Assembly (NCBI GenBank): GCA_021791875.1
Contig: JAJYVU010000025.1
Location: forward strand, 1 to 44,447
Source: Acidobacteriota bacterium
GTDB taxonomy: Bacteria; Acidobacteriota; Terriglobia; Terriglobales; Acidobacteriaceae
DNA length: 44,447 nt
Reading direction: 5' to 3'
The notes beneath the pieces are model-generated. The model saw nothing but the letters and a program-made list of their open reading frames with translations. It did not search any database and was not told the DNA's origin. The translations under genes were made by a program, and so were the position numbers. Positions 1 through 7,262 of this stretch are shown piece by piece (position 1 is the first letter of the stretch; every line of letters begins with the position of its first letter).

Positions 1-2
1 AG

Positions 3-1022
3 GTGTCGTCGGGTGCGACGCAGGAGAGTGCACCGCATCATTCGAGCAGGATGCCGGTCTTCGACGTGACGTTTACGGACACGAAACCGCATACGTTCCA
101 ACTGGAGTATTCGCACAAGTCGAAGCTATTTGGAGCGGGGATCACGCTGAACTGGTATCCGCCGGAGAGTGCGCTGCGCGAGCAGGCGGTGGACGTGGCG
201 AAAAAGTCGGACGTGGTGGTGGCGGTGATGGGCCTGTCGCCGGACTTTGTGGGCGAGGAAATGCCGATCAAGGTACCCGGATATGATGGGGGTGACCTGA
301 CAAAACTGCAACTGCCGAAGACACAGCAGAGCTTGTTGCATGCGCTGGAAGCGACGGGCAAGCCGGTGGTGGTGGTGCTGATGGCCGGCAACGCTGTGGC
401 GCTGGACTGGTCGGCGCAGCATGCGACCGCGATTCTGGATGCGTGGTATCCGGGCGAGGCGGGCGGCACGGCGATCGGCGAGACGCTGAGCGGGGTGAAT
501 GATCCAGGCGGGAAGCTGCCGCTGACGTTCTACAAGTCAGTGGATCAACTGCCGCCGTTTACGGATTACTCGATGAAGGACCGGACGTACCGGTACTTTA
601 CGGGCCAGCCGCTGTTTCCGTTTGGGTATGGGCTGAGCTACACGACGTTTGAGTACTCGCATGTGCATCTTTCGACCAAGAACGTGAAGGCGGGCGAGCC
701 GCTGACCGTGGAAGCGGATGTAACGAACACGGGCAAGATGGATGGATCGGCGGTGACGGAGGTGTACGTGGTGGCGCCGCAGAACGGGGTGAATCCGCTG
801 CACTCGCTGGAGGGCTTTGACCGCGTGTCTCTGGCTCCGGGGCAGACGCGGCATTTGACCTTTACGCTGGGCGCGCGGCAACTGAGCCTGGTGAACGAAG
901 CCGGGCAGCGCGAGGTGGAGCCGGGCAAGTACCAGATCTTTGTGGGCGGAAGCCAGCCGACAGGGAATGGGGCGCAGACGGTGGAGTTCTCGATTCACGG
1001 GACGAAGCAGCTACCGGAATAG
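3..1022 (+). CDS. Glycoside hydrolase family 3, C-terminal part (beta-xylosidase/beta-glucosidase), 5' truncated by window edge
   Basis: The frame is open to the window edge, so this is the C-terminal part of a larger enzyme; the N-terminal TIM barrel with the nucleophile Asp lies outside. Visible are the tail of a PA14-like insertion (about residues 18-53), the GH3 C-terminal alpha/beta domain (about 54-220) with the segment GLSPDFVGEEM that carries the probable acid/base Glu in bacterial GH3 xylosidases, the conserved YPGEAGGTAIGETLSG and FPFGYGLSYTTFEY stretches, and a fibronectin-III-like domain (about 230-335). Enzymes of this build are secreted exo-glycosidases that release xylose or glucose from oligosaccharides. 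The stop lies 12 bp before the GTG of the GH67 gene, so the two are probably co-transcribed, which favours beta-xylosidase. The family is certain; the exact substrate is inferred from context. Confidence 0.92.
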   Translation: MSSGATQESAPHHSSRMPVFDVTFTDTKPHTFQLEYSHKSKLFGAGITLNWYPPESALREQAVDVAKKSDVVVAVMGLSPDFVGEEMPIKVPGYDGGDLTKLQLPKTQQSLLHALEATGKPVVVVLMAGNAVALDWSAQHATAILDAWYPGEAGGTAIGETLSGVNDPGGKLPLTFYKSVDQLPPFTDYSMKDRTYRYFTGQPLFPFGYGLSYTTFEYSHVHLSTKNVKAGEPLTVEADVTNTGKMDGSAVTEVYVVAPQNGVNPLHSLEGFDRVSLAPGQTRHLTFTLGARQLSLVNEAGQREVEPGKYQIFVGGSQPTGNGAQTVEFSIHGTKQLPE

Positions 1023-1034
1023 GAGCCGACAAAG

Positions 1035-3560
1035 GTGATTTGTAAACAGAAGGCGGTTGCGCTGGCAGGCGCAGCCGCCCTGCTTTTTGGGCTGCCGCTG
1101 CACGCGGAGAATGGCGCAGCGGGATGGCTGAGGTATGCCCCGGTGAAGCTGGCGGTGAATCCGCCGCGGCGGATGCTGATGCTGGATGATGCCGCGACGG
1201 TGAAGAGCGCGGCCGCGGAGTTGCAGCGCGGGCTGCTCTCGATGACGGGAGATCATCTGGCGACAGCGCAGAGCCTCGATGACGAGCCGACGCTGGTGCT
1301 GGGGACCTTTCGCGAAGTGAAGCGGGCGCTGCCCGGATGGCATGTTACCGGGAAAAGTGCGCCTGACGGTTACGTGATCCAGACATTTGTAATCCACAGG
1401 CATACAGATTGGGTGGTTGCGGGGACAACGCCGCGTGGTGTGTTGTACGGGGCGTTTGCGCTGCTGGAGAAGCTGGGGGAAGATCCGCAACTCTCGCAGT
1501 TTCGAATTGAATCTTCGCCATCGTCGCCGATCCGGTGGGTGGACCAGTGGGACAACCTGAACGGCACGATTGAGCGCGGGTACGCGGGGCGGTCGATTTT
1601 TTTCAACGACGGGCATGTGCGCGCGAACCTGACGCGGGTGAGCGAGTATGGACGGCTGCTGGCTTCGGTGGGCATCAACGGCTGCAACGTGAATAACGTG
1701 AATGCGAGCCCGCAGATGCTGACGCCGGAGACGATTGCGGGGCTGGCGCGGATCGCGGATGCGCTGCGTCCGTGGGGCGTGCGGGTGGCCATGTCGGTCG
1801 ATCTGCGGAGCCCCGAGACGCTGGGCGGGATGAAGACGTTCGATCCGAAGAGCCCGCAGGTGATTGCGTGGTGGAAGGCGAAGATCGACGCGATCTACAA
1901 GGCGATTCCGGATTTTGCGGGCTTCACGGTGAAGGCAGATTCGGAGGGCCAGCCGGGACCGTCGCAATATGGGCTGACGCCGGCGGCGGCGGCGAATATG
2001 CTGGCGCACCTGCTGGCTCCGCACGGCGGGATCGTGATGTACCGCGCGTTCGTCTACAACAACCACCTGAACTGGAATGACCTGAAGGCGGATCGGGCGA
2101 AGGCGGCGTATGACATTTTTCACCCGCTGGACGGGAAGTTCGCGAAGAATGTGGTGATCCAGATCAAGAACGGCCCCATTGATTTTCAGGTGAGGGAACC
2201 GGCATCACCGCTGTTTGCAGGGCTGCACCACACGAACGAGGCGATTGAGCTGGAAGTGACGCAGGAGTATCTAGGGCAGCAGCGGCAGACCGTGTACCTG
2301 GTTCCGATGTGGAAGAAGACGCTGGATTTTGACATGCGCGCCGAAGGGCGGCACACGCCGGTAAAGGACATTGTTACTGGAAAGACGTTCCATCGGCCGC
2401 TGGGCGGATTTGTGGCGGTTTCCGGTGTGGGGATGGATACGAACTGGTTGCGGAATCCGCTGGCGATGGCGAATTTGTGGGGGTATGCGCAGCTGGCGTG
2501 GAATCCGAACCAGAGCGCGGAGGATATTGCGCAGAACTGGACGCGGCTGACGTTTGGGAACAATCCCAAGGTGGTGCGGACGGTGGATGCGATCCTGATG
2601 CCGTCGTGGCGGGTGTATGAGGACTATACGGGGCCGCTGGGCTTGCAGACGCTGACGGATATTACGGGGCCGCATTACGGGCCCGATCCGCAGTCGCAGG
2701 AGCGGAATGGATGGGGGCAGTGGTTCCGGGCGACGCGGACGGGCGTGGGGATGGACCGGACGACCGCAACGGGGACGGGATTTATCGGGCAGTATCCGCC
2801 GGAGGTGGCGGCGATGTATGAATCGCTGAAGACGTGCCCGGACAATCTGCTGCTGTTCATGCATCATGTGCCGTATACCTATCGGCTGCATGACGGGAAG
2901 ACGGTGATCCAGTACATCTACGACTCGCATTACCAGGGTGCGATCGATGCGCAGAGGTTTGTGGATGAGTGGAAGACGCTGCAGGGACTCGTTGATCCAG
3001 AGCGATATGAGAAAGTGCTGAAGATTCAGCGGTACCAGGCGGCGTATGCAATTGTGTGGCGGGATGCAATTACGCGGTACTTCTATCGAAAGTCCGGGAT
3101 TCCGGATGCGAAGGGGCGCGTGGGGCATTATCCGGGCCGCGTAACGGGCGCGGAGATGAAGCTGGATGGATATACGCCGGTGAAGGTGACTCCGTGGGAG
3201 GATGCGTCGCATGGCGAGGCGGAGGTGTGTCTGCATCGCGCGGAATGCACGGCGAGTACGGTGCTGAACCGGCAGGCCGGCAATTACTACATTGGCGTGC
3301 AGTATTTTGATCTGCGGACCGGCGAGGCGACATTCCAGCTGATGCTGAACGGCAGGGAGATTGCGCACTGGACGGCGGACCGCAAGCTGCCGGGCTACAG
3401 AATCGACGGGGATACGTCGATCCGGGAGCTGGTGCGGAATGTGAAGCTGAAGCCGGGCGACCGGCTGGAGCTGATCGGGTATCCGCAGGGTGGCGAGCCA
3501 GCGCCGTTTGATTATGTGGTGGTGTATCCGGCGAAGGATCAGTCGGGAATGCATAACTAG
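1035..3560 (+). CDS. aguA: GH67 alpha-glucuronidase, secreted
   Basis: 841-residue protein that removes (4-O-methyl-)glucuronic acid from xylo-oligosaccharides. The GTG start is preceded by AGGAG 9 bp upstream. A short hydrophobic signal (about residues 8-23, ending LHAEN) suggests export. The order is an N-terminal GH67 domain with the VLGTFREV and GYVI segments, a central TIM barrel, and a C-terminal helical domain. Catalytic candidates are E304 in the motif ADSEGQPGPSQYG (general acid) and the pair D360 and E388, 28 residues apart as in characterised GH67 enzymes, E388 lying in IDFQVREP. About 100 C-terminal residues follow the barrel region and look like an extra beta-rich domain with REIAHWTADRKLPG. 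It follows the GH3 gene by 12 bp, giving a glucuronoxylan side-chain and backbone pair. Family certain; the role of the C-terminal extension is not known. Confidence 0.93.
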   Translation: MICKQKAVALAGAAALLFGLPLHAENGAAGWLRYAPVKLAVNPPRRMLMLDDAATVKSAAAELQRGLLSMTGDHLATAQSLDDEPTLVLGTFREVKRALPGWHVTGKSAPDGYVIQTFVIHRHTDWVVAGTTPRGVLYGAFALLEKLGEDPQLSQFRIESSPSSPIRWVDQWDNLNGTIERGYAGRSIFFNDGHVRANLTRVSEYGRLLASVGINGCNVNNVNASPQMLTPETIAGLARIADALRPWGVRVAMSVDLRSPETLGGMKTFDPKSPQVIAWWKAKIDAIYKAIPDFAGFTVKADSEGQPGPSQYGLTPAAAANMLAHLLAPHGGIVMYRAFVYNNHLNWNDLKADRAKAAYDIFHPLDGKFAKNVVIQIKNGPIDFQVREPASPLFAGLHHTNEAIELEVTQEYLGQQRQTVYLVPMWKKTLDFDMRAEGRHTPVKDIVTGKTFHRPLGGFVAVSGVGMDTNWLRNPLAMANLWGYAQLAWNPNQSAEDIAQNWTRLTFGNNPKVVRTVDAILMPSWRVYEDYTGPLGLQTLTDITGPHYGPDPQSQERNGWGQWFRATRTGVGMDRTTATGTGFIGQYPPEVAAMYESLKTCPDNLLLFMHHVPYTYRLHDGKTVIQYIYDSHYQGAIDAQRFVDEWKTLQGLVDPERYEKVLKIQRYQAAYAIVWRDAITRYFYRKSGIPDAKGRVGHYPGRVTGAEMKLDGYTPVKVTPWEDASHGEAEVCLHRAECTASTVLNRQAGNYYIGVQYFDLRTGEATFQLMLNGREIAHWTADRKLPGYRIDGDTSIRELVRNVKLKPGDRLELIGYPQGGEPAPFDYVVVYPAKDQSGMHN

Positions 3561-3670
3561 GAATGGCTGTCCAGGGGACTGCGCGTCCAACGAAACGCGT
3601 GCTTCGCACGCCAATTCCACTCCAACTTCGCCTCCGCGATGCTCAGGTTCGGGGAGGGGTGGGAGGCGGG

Positions 3671-4054
3671 TTATGGCTCCTTTTGCAGTGAGGCTTGCAG
3701 CTCGAGGATTTGTAGCTGGACTTGCTTGATTTCCTTTAGATTGGCGATTTCGCTTTCGTAGATTTTGTATTGCACCTGGAGGAACAGTCCCACTCCGTAC
3801 AAGAAGGCCGTGCCGAGTTCAACGCTGTGAAGCGCTGACATGCCCAAGTGCCAAAAGCCGGGATTGAAGATGAATACCACGGTGACGGCGCATGCGGACA
3901 AGATGATTGTGTTCGCAAGAATCTTGTCCCAGCGGAGGGCGCGGTGGTGCTTGGCGAGTGCGCAAGCGGTTTCTTCGCGGTAGGCGGTGAGGTTTTCCGG
4001 TTGGGGGAGGGCCGCGAGGAGGCGGTCGCGGAGGTTATCGGATGGTTGTGCCAT
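3671..4054 (-). CDS. Small two-helix membrane protein paired with ECF sigma factor
   Basis: 127-residue protein of no family I recognise. It has a soluble N-terminal stretch (1-43), two probable transmembrane helices (about 44-63 and 74-95) joined by a short loop, and a C-terminal helix rich in Glu, Lys, Gln and Leu (about 97-123) that could form a coiled coil. Its start overlaps the last 20 bp of the ECF sigma gene upstream, so translation is probably coupled. Position and topology fit a membrane anti-sigma factor or a sigma-operon accessory protein, but there is no recognisable zinc anti-sigma motif (HxxxCxxC), so that role is inference only. Confidence 0.6.
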   Translation of the reverse strand: MAQPSDNLRDRLLAALPQPENLTAYREETACALAKHHRALRWDKILANTIILSACAVTVVFIFNPGFWHLGMSALHSVELGTAFLYGVGLFLQVQYKIYESEIANLKEIKQVQLQILELQASLQKEP

Positions 4055-4601
4055 GTTTTTCTCCTTCGAGAATCTGTTTCATTTGGCGTTTGGCGTAGTG
4101 GAGGCGTGATTTGACGGTGCCCTCGGAGCAGGCGGCGACGCTGGCGATTTGCGTAATGGAAAGGTCTTGTAAGAAGTGCAGAACGAGGGCTTCACGGTGC
4201 TTGACGCTGAGGTGGTTTAGCGCGTTGTGGATGGCGGTGGCGTCTTCGTGGTCGAAGGAGGGTTCTTCGGCGTCGAGGAAGCCGTCGAGTCGGGCCTGTT
4301 CGGCCTTGTCTCGCTTGTAGTCGCGGCGGATGCGGTCGACGGCGACGCCGTGGGTGATGGTGTAGAGCCAGGGCTTGAGGGCGCCGGGATCTTTCAGCTT
4401 TCGAATGCCGCGGATGACCTTGAGCCAGACCTCCTGCAGGACATCGAGCGCGGTGTCGGAGTTTCCGGTGAGGCTGGTGGCGTAATAGAGCAAAGGCCTT
4501 TCCATGGCCGCGATGAGGTCAGCGAATGCGCCCGGTTCGCCGGTTTGGCAGCGAAGGGTGAGCCACTCGAACTGGAGCCTTTCGGAATTTTCGTTGGCCA
4601 T
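4035..4601 (-). CDS. ECF-family RNA polymerase sigma factor
   Basis: 188-residue sigma-70 family factor with only regions 2 and 4. Region 2 spans about residues 24-95 and includes DVLQEVWLKVIRGIRKLKD and the core-binding and -10-recognition helices (LKPWLYTITHGVAVDRIRRD). Region 4 spans about 125-180 with the helix-turn-helix LSITQIASVAACSEGTVKSR. It directs RNA polymerase to a specific set of promoters, usually under an anti-sigma partner; the overlapping downstream membrane protein is the obvious candidate. A TATAAG box on the minus strand (4611-4606) ends four bases before the ATG, and no ribosome binding site is visible, so a leaderless transcript is possible. Confidence 0.9.
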   Translation of the reverse strand: MANENSERLQFEWLTLRCQTGEPGAFADLIAAMERPLLYYATSLTGNSDTALDVLQEVWLKVIRGIRKLKDPGALKPWLYTITHGVAVDRIRRDYKRDKAEQARLDGFLDAEEPSFDHEDATAIHNALNHLSVKHREALVLHFLQDLSITQIASVAACSEGTVKSRLHYAKRQMKQILEGEKHGTTIR

Positions 4602-4738
4602 TTGTCTTATATGTCGAAGATGGGTGGCGGATGGTTCAATGATTTGAAGATTATTTTGGCGCAGCCGCCCGGCGTTGGCTGGGATTTGATTGTGCCAATC
4701 TCAGGCGTGCCGAGGCTGGGTCGCCCTGGCGGGCGATG

Positions 4739-4912
4739 AGGCCCACACTTTTTCTCCGAAGTGCGCGGAGAGAAAGTATGGGGCACCCGGCGGATGGATA
4801 ACCGCAGATTTCTCGACTTCGCCCTTTGGGCTTCGCTCGAAATGACCCTTCTGTGGGATAGGCGTATCGGACCCCACTCATGCGCAAAAATCGCGCATGA
4901 ATGGGGCACCCG
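4739..4912. repeat. Intergenic hairpin repeats with shared GGGGCACCCG tail
   Basis: The 340 bp between the sigma gene and the molybdoenzyme gene hold no gene. Two imperfect inverted repeats lie at about 4740-4784 (GCCCACACTTTTTCTCCG against its near-complement CGGAGAGAAAGTATGGGGC) and 4872-4906 (CCCCACTCATGCGC against GCGCATGAATGGGG, one mismatch, 7-nt loop). Each is followed by the same GGGGCACCCG (4780-4789 and 4903-4912). Between them is an AT-to-GC mixed segment containing TTTCTCGACTTCG and GCTTCGCTCGAAATGAC. The build resembles dispersed intergenic repeats common in Acidobacteriota genomes; multiplicity elsewhere cannot be judged from one window. Confidence 0.55.
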
Positions 4913-4941
4913 AGGTGTTTTTTCGGGCCTAGAATCAGGCT

Positions 4942-7065
4942 ATGGCTACGCATACGGTTCATACAGTTTGCTCGCATGATTGCCCCGACTCGTGCGGGGT
5001 GCTGGTGACGGTGGATGAAGCTGGAAAAGCGACGCGGGTGCAGGGTGATCCGTCGCATCCGGTGACACGGGGATTTCTGTGCGGCAAGGTTGCGAAGTAT
5101 CTGGACCGGGTGTATGCGCCGGAGCGGCTGCTTTATCCCATGCGGCGGCGCAAAGGCACACGGAAGGGGCCGGGACAGGAGCTGGGGGCTTTTGAGCGGA
5201 TCAGCTGGGATGAGGCGCTGGACGAGATTGCGGCCCGGCTGAGGGCGACCAGCGATGAGTTCGGGCCTGAGTCGATTTTGCCGTATTCGTATGCGGGCAG
5301 CATCGGGCTGCTGACGTATGGGTCGATGGACCGGAGATTTTTTCATCGGCTGGGGGCTTCGCAGCTGGACCGGACGATCTGCTCGACGACGGGCGGCGAG
5401 GCTTACGTTTCGGTGTACGGGCAGAAGCTGGGGACGGATACGGAGCATTTCCGGCACTCGCGGCTGATTCTGGCGTGGGGCGCGAATATTCACGGGAACA
5501 ATATTCACCTGTGGCCGTTTGTGGAAGAGGCTCGGCGGAATGGCGCGAAGCTGGTGGTGATCGATCCTTACCGGACTCGGACAGCGGCGCTGGCCGACTG
5601 GCATATTTCGATTCGTCCGGGAACAGATGCGGCGCTGGCGCTGGGGATGATGCACGTGCTGATGCGGGACGGGCTGTGCGATGAGGCGTATATCGCGGAA
5701 AACACGCATGGTTTTGCGCAGCTTGCGGAACATGTGAAGCCGTACACGCCGGAGCGCGTAGAAGAGATGACCGGTGTGGCGGCAGGGGACGTGGAGCGGC
5801 TGGCGCGGATGTACGGGGAGACGCAGCCGGCGGCGATCCGGATGAATTATGGGGTGCAGCGCTCGGAGAATGGCGGGGCGTCGTCACGGGCGATTCTGAT
5901 GCTGCCGGCGCTGACGGGTGCGTGGAAGTACCTGGGCGGCGGCGCGCAGCTCTCGACCAGCGGAGGATTTCCGTGGAACAAGCAGAGGCTGGAGCGGCCG
6001 GATTTGATGGAACAGAGCCCGCTGGGGCGGCCGTCGCGGGTGATCAACATGGTGCTGCTGGGACAGGCGCTGGAGATGACGGAGAATCCCGTGAAGGCGC
6101 TGTTTGTGTACAACTCGAATCCGGCGGCGGTGGCGCCGGACCAGGGTGCGGTGCTGCGGGGACTGGCGCGCGAGGACCTGTTCACGGTGGTGCACGAGCA
6201 GTTCTTGACCGATACGGTGGATTACGCCGATATCGTGCTGCCGGCGACGACATTTCTGGAGCAGAAGGATATCCAGGGCGCCTACGGGCACTATTACGTG
6301 CAGCTTTCAAAGCAGGCGATGGAGCCGGTGGGCGAGGCAAGGCCGAATGTGTGGCTGTTTGCGGAGCTGGCGCGGCGGATGGGGTTCACCGAGGGGTGCT
6401 TCCGGGATTCGGTGGACGAGATGATCCGGCAGGCGCTGCATGAGGACGGCAAGCAGCCGGAACCGCTGAAGGGGATCACGCTGGAGCTATTGGAGGAGCA
6501 TCCCACGCAGCGGCTGCGCGGAACGGAAGACGATGCGGAAAACGGCCATCCGTGGCTGCCGTTTGCGGAGGGACCGTTTGCGACGCCGAGCGGGAAGATC
6601 GAATTTTACTCCGAGACGATGGCGGCACAAGGGCTGGATGCGCTGCCGACGTTTCATCCTCCGAAGGAGTCGAGACGCGGCGGGCAGGGTTCGCGATATC
6701 CGCTGGAGTTTCTGGGGCGGAAGGCGGACCACTACATGAATTCGACCTTTGCGAACCTGCCGGGACACCAGGCGATGGAGGCGGATTATAACGGCATGCT
6801 GGAGATGCACCCGAAGGATGCGGAGGAACGGGGCATTGAGGATGGCATGACGGTGACGGTGTGGAACGACCGCGGGAGCCTGCCGCTGGTGGCGAAGCTA
6901 AGCCGGAAGGTGGAGTGCGGGGTGGTGGCGGCACGGCTCCACTGGAACAAACTGTCCACAAGTGGACACAATGTGAATCTGCTGACGGGGCAGCATCTGG
7001 CCGATATGGGAGGGGGGCCGGCGTTTTATTCGGTGCTGGTGGAAGTGCGTCCGGCAGGTTCCTGA
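4942..7065 (+). CDS. Molybdopterin (bis-MGD) oxidoreductase, formate-dehydrogenase/BisC-like
   Basis: 707-residue member of the DMSO reductase/formate dehydrogenase superfamily. The N-terminal cluster motif C10-x3-C14-x3-C18-x28-C47 should bind one [4Fe-4S] cluster. The bis-MGD-binding core follows (about 55-530), with C147 in DRTICSTTGG a candidate molybdenum ligand by its position, and a C-terminal molydopterin dinucleotide-binding domain (about 590-700, including FLGRKADHYMNSTF and SRKVECGVVAARLHWN). No twin-arginine signal is present, so the enzyme is probably cytoplasmic. No partner electron-transfer subunit or cofactor gene lies beside it: upstream is the repeat region, downstream bamA. 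The substrate cannot be assigned; relatives are annotated as formate dehydrogenase or generic oxidoreductases. The ATG has only a weak ribosome binding site. Confidence 0.88.
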   Translation: MATHTVHTVCSHDCPDSCGVLVTVDEAGKATRVQGDPSHPVTRGFLCGKVAKYLDRVYAPERLLYPMRRRKGTRKGPGQELGAFERISWDEALDEIAARLRATSDEFGPESILPYSYAGSIGLLTYGSMDRRFFHRLGASQLDRTICSTTGGEAYVSVYGQKLGTDTEHFRHSRLILAWGANIHGNNIHLWPFVEEARRNGAKLVVIDPYRTRTAALADWHISIRPGTDAALALGMMHVLMRDGLCDEAYIAENTHGFAQLAEHVKPYTPERVEEMTGVAAGDVERLARMYGETQPAAIRMNYGVQRSENGGASSRAILMLPALTGAWKYLGGGAQLSTSGGFPWNKQRLERPDLMEQSPLGRPSRVINMVLLGQALEMTENPVKALFVYNSNPAAVAPDQGAVLRGLAREDLFTVVHEQFLTDTVDYADIVLPATTFLEQKDIQGAYGHYYVQLSKQAMEPVGEARPNVWLFAELARRMGFTEGCFRDSVDEMIRQALHEDGKQPEPLKGITLELLEEHPTQRLRGTEDDAENGHPWLPFAEGPFATPSGKIEFYSETMAAQGLDALPTFHPPKESRRGGQGSRYPLEFLGRKADHYMNSTFANLPGHQAMEADYNGMLEMHPKDAEERGIEDGMTVTVWNDRGSLPLVAKLSRKVECGVVAARLHWNKLSTSGHNVNLLTGQHLADMGGGPAFYSVLVEVRPAGS

Positions 7066-7230
7066 CGAAATCGTTTGAATCAGATGCTGTGAAAGATGCC
7101 GTAATCCATTTAGACTGGGTACGGAAAAACTCCACCCAAACCAAGGGGAACGCGCCGCGAGCGGCAGTTTTAAGTTGCGCGGGTGGAGATGAGCCTGTGG
7201 CCGGGGTTTCGGGACTGCCCTTCGGTCACA

Positions 7231-7236
7231 TATAAT
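7231..7236 (+). promoter_or_regulatory. Possible -10 box for bamA
   Basis: A perfect TATAAT lies in the 196-bp gap before bamA. The hexamer 17 bp upstream (TTCGGG, 7208-7213) is a poor -35 match, so the assignment rests mostly on the -10. Transcription would start near 7243, about 20 bp before the first possible bamA start. Confidence 0.4.
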
Positions 7237-7262
7237 CGGCTTTTCCTGAGAGTCCGCCGATT

